64,000 nt of DNA, taken from Nonomuraea sp. PA05 (GTDB taxonomy: Bacteria; Actinomycetota; Actinomycetes; Streptosporangiales; Streptosporangiaceae). Shown in pieces: positions 58,129 to 64,000 of the stretch. The notes under the pieces were generated by a model. That model did not search any database. It worked only from the letters and a program-made list of their open reading frames with translations, and was not told the DNA's origin. The number at the start of each line of letters is the position of its first letter. Positions within the stretch are counted from its first letter, which is position 1. Where the stretch lies: NCBI RefSeq assembly GCF_008086045.1, contig NZ_VSEY01000028.1, positions 1-64,000 of the forward strand, given 5' to 3'. A program made the translations under genes and the position numbers.

Positions 58129-59442
58129 GTGACCACGGCCATGCAACGACCGGCCCCGCCACCGCGCCCCCGGCCGTCGTCCCGGGCCCAGCCGGCCTTC
58201 GCCGTGCTGCAACGCATCGGCCGCTCCCTCATGATGCCCATCGCCGTCCTGCCCGCCGCCGGCCTCCTCTACCGCTTCGGCCAGGACGACCTGCTGGGCG
58301 CGTCCGGCCTCGGCGGCGCGCTCCCGTGGCTCCTGCCGGTGGCCAAGGTCATGGCGGCGGCGGGCGGCGCCCTGTTCGGCAACCTGCCGCTGCTGTTCGC
58401 CGTGGGCGTCGCGATCGGCTTCGCCCGCAAGTCGGACGGCTCCACCGCACTCGCCGCCCTGGTCGGCTACCTCGTCTTCGACCACGTGACCAAGACCCTC
58501 TTCTTCGACGCGGGCAGCGGCGCCGTCCACGCCAAGGTCACGGTGGTCCTCCGCGACGGCGCCCCCGCGCTGGACCTGGGAGCCCCGAACCCCACCGGCG
58601 TCCTGGGCGGCATCCTCATCGGCCTCACGGCCGCCCTTCTCTGGCAACGCTTCCACCGCGTCAAGCTGCCGTCCTGGCTGGCCTTCTTCGGCGGACGCCG
58701 CTCCGTCCCGATCATCACCGCCGTCGCCGCCCTGCTCCTGGGCGTGCTGTTCGGCCTGCTGTGGCGTCCGATCGGCGACTGGCTGGAGCAGGCCGGCGAC
58801 TGGCTCTCCGCCCACGGCACGGCCGGGGCCGGCCTCTACGGCGTGGCCAACCGCCTGCTCATCCCCATCGGCCTGCACCACTTTCTCAACACCATCGTCT
58901 GGTTCACGGTCCCGCAGTGCCACGCGGGCGTGCACGGCGCCACCCGGGACGCGACAGGCGACCTGAACTGCTACTTCGCCGGGGAGCAGGGCGCGGGCGT
59001 CTTCATGACGGGCTTCTTCCCCGTCATGATGTTCGGCCTGCTGGGGGCGGCGCTGGCGATGTGGCGTGCCGCCCCGCCGGAGCGCAGGAAGGCGGTCGGC
59101 GGCATCATGCTGTCGGCTGGGCTGACGGCCTTCATCACGGGCATCACGGAGCCGCTGGAGTTCGCGTTCATCTTCGTAGCCCCGGCGCTCTTCGCCGCCC
59201 ACGCGCTTCTGACCGGCGTGTCGATGGCCGTGATGGCCGAGTTCGGCGCCCGCCTGGGCTTCACGTTCTCGGGCGGCGCCATCGACCTGCTGCTGAACGC
59301 CAGCAAGTCCAACACGCACGGCCTCGGCCTGATCCTCTGGTTCGGCCTGGCGTACCTGCTGCTCTACTACGCCCTGTTCACGGTACTGATTCGCTGGCTC
59401 AAGCTACCCACCCCGGGGCGCGAGCCGTCCGAACCGCACTAA
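58129..59442 (+). CDS. nagE2: PTS EIIC permease, GlcNAc type (copy 2)
   Basis: The product is 437 residues, clearly a paralogue of the preceding gene: LQRIGRSLMMPIAVLPAAGLLYRFGQ, LPLLFAVGVAIGFARKSDGSTALA, LPSWLAFFGGRR, GLHHFLNTIVWF and GITEPLEFAFIFVAP. The middle loop after GLHHF differs most. The start is the GTG at 58129, or an ATG four codons later. Two EIICs sharing one EIIB are also known in Streptomyces (NagE1/NagE2). Confidence 0.95.
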   Translation: MTTAMQRPAPPPRPRPSSRAQPAFAVLQRIGRSLMMPIAVLPAAGLLYRFGQDDLLGASGLGGALPWLLPVAKVMAAAGGALFGNLPLLFAVGVAIGFARKSDGSTALAALVGYLVFDHVTKTLFFDAGSGAVHAKVTVVLRDGAPALDLGAPNPTGVLGGILIGLTAALLWQRFHRVKLPSWLAFFGGRRSVPIITAVAALLLGVLFGLLWRPIGDWLEQAGDWLSAHGTAGAGLYGVANRLLIPIGLHHFLNTIVWFTVPQCHAGVHGATRDATGDLNCYFAGEQGAGVFMTGFFPVMMFGLLGAALAMWRAAPPERRKAVGGIMLSAGLTAFITGITEPLEFAFIFVAPALFAAHALLTGVSMAVMAEFGARLGFTFSGGAIDLLLNASKSNTHGLGLILWFGLAYLLLYYALFTVLIRWLKLPTPGREPSEPH

Positions 59443-59620
59443 ACCCCGCCGCTCCCGCGCCCGAAAGGCGCGGCACCGCCGCCAACTTGCGATAACTATC
59501 CCCGCAAAGACGGACGAACTCCGGCCGCAGGCTTACAAGTTGGTGCTTTTTGTATTCCTGAGCCGGACCGAAAACTCCTTCTATTGACTCTTTCTTCCAG
59601 GTAGAGAATCGGAGAAGCCC

Positions 59621-59989
59621 ATGTTCCCGGAGATCGATGGCGCCCTCGCACTCAACGCCTTGACCTGGGGGCCGCCAGGCGCTCAACCCGACGAGCGCAA
59701 GCTGCGCCACCTCACCCAGGCCCTGGCGGAGGTGCTGGCCGGCCGCCGCCCGCCCCAGATCCTGGCCGACCGCCTCACCGAGCGCGCCTACCAGGACCTG
59801 GTACGGGCCGGCCGGATGATCCACGCCAGCCGCCCGCCGTTCACCGGCAGCGTGCACATGAAGCAGCCCACGGACGGCGCCATCGAGATGTGCGCCCTCG
59901 TCCACTGCGGCGACCGCAACCACGTCCTGGCCCTGCGCCTGGAACGCCACGGCAGCCAGTGGCTGTGCACCGAGTTCGAAACGGCCTGA
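59621..59989 (+). CDS. Rv3235-family protein
   Basis: The product is 122 residues, soluble. The sequence LTQALAEVLAGRRPPQILADRLTERAYQDL followed by strands ending CALVHCGDRNHVLALRLERHGSQWLCTEFE fits the Rv3235 family, whose members sit next to secA in actinobacteria. Function unknown. The 178 bp upstream (59443-59620) contain an AT-richer stretch (GGTGCTTTTTGTATTCC) that may be its promoter. It is convergent with secA. Confidence 0.85.
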   Translation: MFPEIDGALALNALTWGPPGAQPDERKLRHLTQALAEVLAGRRPPQILADRLTERAYQDLVRAGRMIHASRPPFTGSVHMKQPTDGAIEMCALVHCGDRNHVLALRLERHGSQWLCTEFETA

Positions 59990-59994
59990 CGACC

Positions 59995-60086
59995 GGCCCA
60001 GGACGGCCTCACCCCTCACCGCCCTCCTAGCCCGGCCCAGCACGGCCTCACCCCTCACCACCCTCCTGGAACGGCCCAGCACGCCA
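59995..60086. repeat. 39-bp tandem repeat downstream of the Rv3235-like gene
   Basis: Units starting GGCCCAGGACGGCCTCACCC are found at 59995, 60034 and 60073 (partial). They lie in the 258-bp spacer before secA. No gene is seen in the spacer. Confidence 0.7.
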
Positions 60087-60183
60087 CCGCCTTCCGAACG
60101 GCCTGGCGCCCCTCCGCCACGGCCACACCCCGCCCGTCCAGAACGGCCCGGCTCCCCTCTCGGCGGCCAGCCCCCTCGCCCCG

Positions 60184-60225
60184 GAAAAGGCGGACCCCCA
60201 CCTCCGGAACCCGGAAGTGGGGGTC
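60184..60225 (-). terminator. Terminator of secA
   Basis: On the - strand, GACCCCCACTTCCGG, a three-base loop and its complement with one mismatch form a 15-bp stem, followed after a short G/C spacer by CCTTTTCC. It begins 22 bp after the secA stop. Confidence 0.7.
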
Positions 60226-60247
60226 AGAAATCGCCAGGGTCGCGTCG

Positions 60248-63037
<2,790 letters not shown>

Positions 63038-63260
63038 TTTATGTAAAGCTCCTCGCAGGTCTACCCCGGCGGCGCCGCCAGGAGGAGAGGCCGAGACAAA
63101 CTTCCCCGTTAGCCATCGTAGGCGGTTCCGCAACCAGACACAGCCACCGTGACGACGAGGGCGCAGAACCCGTCTGGGAGAATGGGTGTAAGGCAGAGGG
63201 TATGCCGGTGGAGAGCCGGCTCGCACCAATAGCGGGAAACCGGCAAAGGAAGGATTTGTC

Positions 63261-63521
63261 ATGGTTGAGGGGAAGAAGTCGGAGCATACGGAGAATCTCG
63301 GCAGCCACGGCGGGCGCGCGTCTTCGTGGCTCGCGGTGACCGTCATGCTGGTGGGAACCGTCCTGGCCGGCTTCGGCCTGACGGTCGCGAACTGGACGCT
63401 CGTCTGGATCGGCGCCGGGTTGTTCGTCGTCGGCGGCATCCTCGCCCTCGTCTTCGACATCTTCACCGACGTCGTCATCGACGCTCCGCGGGTGGGCATG
63501 CGCGCTGAGGATCACCGCTAG
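63261..63521 (+). CDS. Small two-helix membrane protein (HGxxPAAW-like)
   Basis: The product is 86 residues from an ATG with a good GGAAGG. The N-terminal HGGRASSWLAV is like the HGxxPAAW motif of a family of small actinobacterial membrane proteins. Two hydrophobic segments follow (about 23-43 and 47-68). It diverges from secA across 223 bp that must hold both promoters. Confidence 0.75.
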   Translation: MVEGKKSEHTENLGSHGGRASSWLAVTVMLVGTVLAGFGLTVANWTLVWIGAGLFVVGGILALVFDIFTDVVIDAPRVGMRAEDHR

Positions 63522-63639
63522 ACCGCACGCTCAGACCACACGCTTTTCCGACGGCGGGCGCCCGGCCACGGGTGACCCGCCGTTCGCATGCCGGGAGCGT
63601 CCGAGCGCACCCCCACCAAATCGGCACGATCACCCGACG

Positions 63640-63715
63640 CCCGCCCGATTCTGCGGGTACGCCCGCCCGCCCGATTCTGTCGGTAAGCGCGGCCGATTCT
63701 GTCGGTCCCCCTCGC
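63640..63715. repeat. Direct repeat CCGATTCTGTCGGT
   Basis: CCGATTCTG followed by CGGGT or TCGGT appears three times between about 63643 and 63707, spaced 22-35 bp. It lies in the 232-bp gap before the last gene, which otherwise holds nothing seen. Confidence 0.6.
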
Positions 63716-63753
63716 TAGATTGCTCGCATGCATCGCCATACGGAGCCGCGGGC

Positions 63754-64000
63754 ATGACCGGCGTGACCGACCTGACCCCCGACGAAGCCCGCCGGATCAT
63801 CCTGCGCTCGCAGGGTTTCATCGGCGCCGACGCCCGCAAGGGCGGCGTGCACGCCATGCTGCGCAAGCTGGGCGCGATCCAGCTCGACACGATCTCGGTC
63901 CTGGCCCGCTCCCACGAACTGGTCGCCTACGCCCGCCTCGGCGCGGTGGGCCGCCCCAAGGTCGAACGCGCCTACTGGCACGACCCCGCCCAGAGCTTCG
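63754..64000 (+). CDS. YcaQ-like winged-helix DNA glycosylase, N-terminal part
   Basis: Only the first 82 residues are in the window. MTGVTDLTPDEARRIILRSQGF and MLRKLGAIQLDTISVLARSHELVAYARLG match the start of the YcaQ (AlkX) HTH_42 family, which excises bulky and interstrand-crosslinked lesions. A GTG at 63763 is an alternative start. The gene runs off the right edge. Confidence 0.75.
   Translation, partial: MTGVTDLTPDEARRIILRSQGFIGADARKGGVHAMLRKLGAIQLDTISVLARSHELVAYARLGAVGRPKVERAYWHDPAQSF

Noticed and set aside
63160..63260. Possible riboswitch in the leader of the gene at 63261
   Set aside because: The stretch has G-rich stems near 63,205-63,255 but no recognised aptamer core.

Overview
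The window is chromosomal DNA from a high-GC actinomycete. The evidence is strong G/C bias at third codon positions, frequent GTG starts, many ATGA/GTGA stop-start overlaps, a WXG100/EspC-type secretion cassette, an Rv3235-like gene beside secA, an NAD-specific glutamate dehydrogenase of about 1,620 residues, and a DasR/GlcNAc-PTS locus. A filamentous Streptosporangiaceae-type organism (for example a Nonomuraea relative) fits best, but that placement is inference. Most of the window is chromosomal housekeeping and accessory genes. I see no insertion sequence, phage, CRISPR array or tRNA. The only stable RNA I can call is tmRNA.

Layout. 0-8.3 kb: the 3' part of a Ser/Thr kinase gene running off the left edge, a GlxA-type regulator with a divergent small membrane protein, a two-gene vWA(TROVE-like)/HTH unit, a secreted phosphodiesterase, a MotA/TolQ-TolR-like membrane pair and a LuxR-type regulator. 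8.4-11.3 kb: a secreted three-repeat protein, a strong bidirectional terminator and a three-gene type VII cargo cassette. 11.5-18.1 kb: the trans-translation and division block: ssrA (tmRNA), a transpeptidase-like lipoprotein with a ruined active site, smpB, ftsX, ftsE, a tiny zinc-ribbon membrane protein and prfB. 18-25.8 kb: a lipoprotein, an HTH/Clp-N pair and a tryptophan dioxygenase-glutamate dehydrogenase operon. 25.8-31.4 kb: an ECF sigma/anti-sigma pair divergent from a DUF4142, DUF1996, haem-membrane protein, NuoF-ferredoxin operon, which looks like a cell-surface redox unit. 31.4-37.7 kb: an L,D-transpeptidase, an ABC-2 exporter and a divergent two-component system. 37.7-46 kb: an AraC regulator with a divergent two-domain oxidoreductase, acetoacetyl-CoA synthetase, a class A beta-lactamase-like protein, a LysR regulator and an intact class B PBP. 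46-49.4 kb: HAD phosphatases and small secreted or cytoplasmic proteins. 49.5-50.3 kb: an isolated ATP synthase a-subunit gene. 50.3-59.4 kb: a compact N-acetylglucosamine uptake locus (GH3 hexosaminidase, PtsI, HPr, EIIA, EIIB, a SIS deaminase-like enzyme, DasR and two EIIC permeases) with dre-like operators. 59.6-64 kb: Rv3235-like, secA, a small membrane protein and the start of a YcaQ-like gene.

How it works together. SmpB and tmRNA are rescue partners; PrfB, FtsEX and the surrounding wall enzymes make a translation, division and wall neighbourhood. The GlcNAc block contains every step from extracellular hydrolysis to cytoplasmic phosphosugar, with its own repressor. The sigma/redox locus and the MotA-like and vWA pairs are the least understood parts. 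The right half is rich in short intergenic tandem repeats (22-47 bp), one of which has reshaped a LysR/beta-lactamase gene junction.
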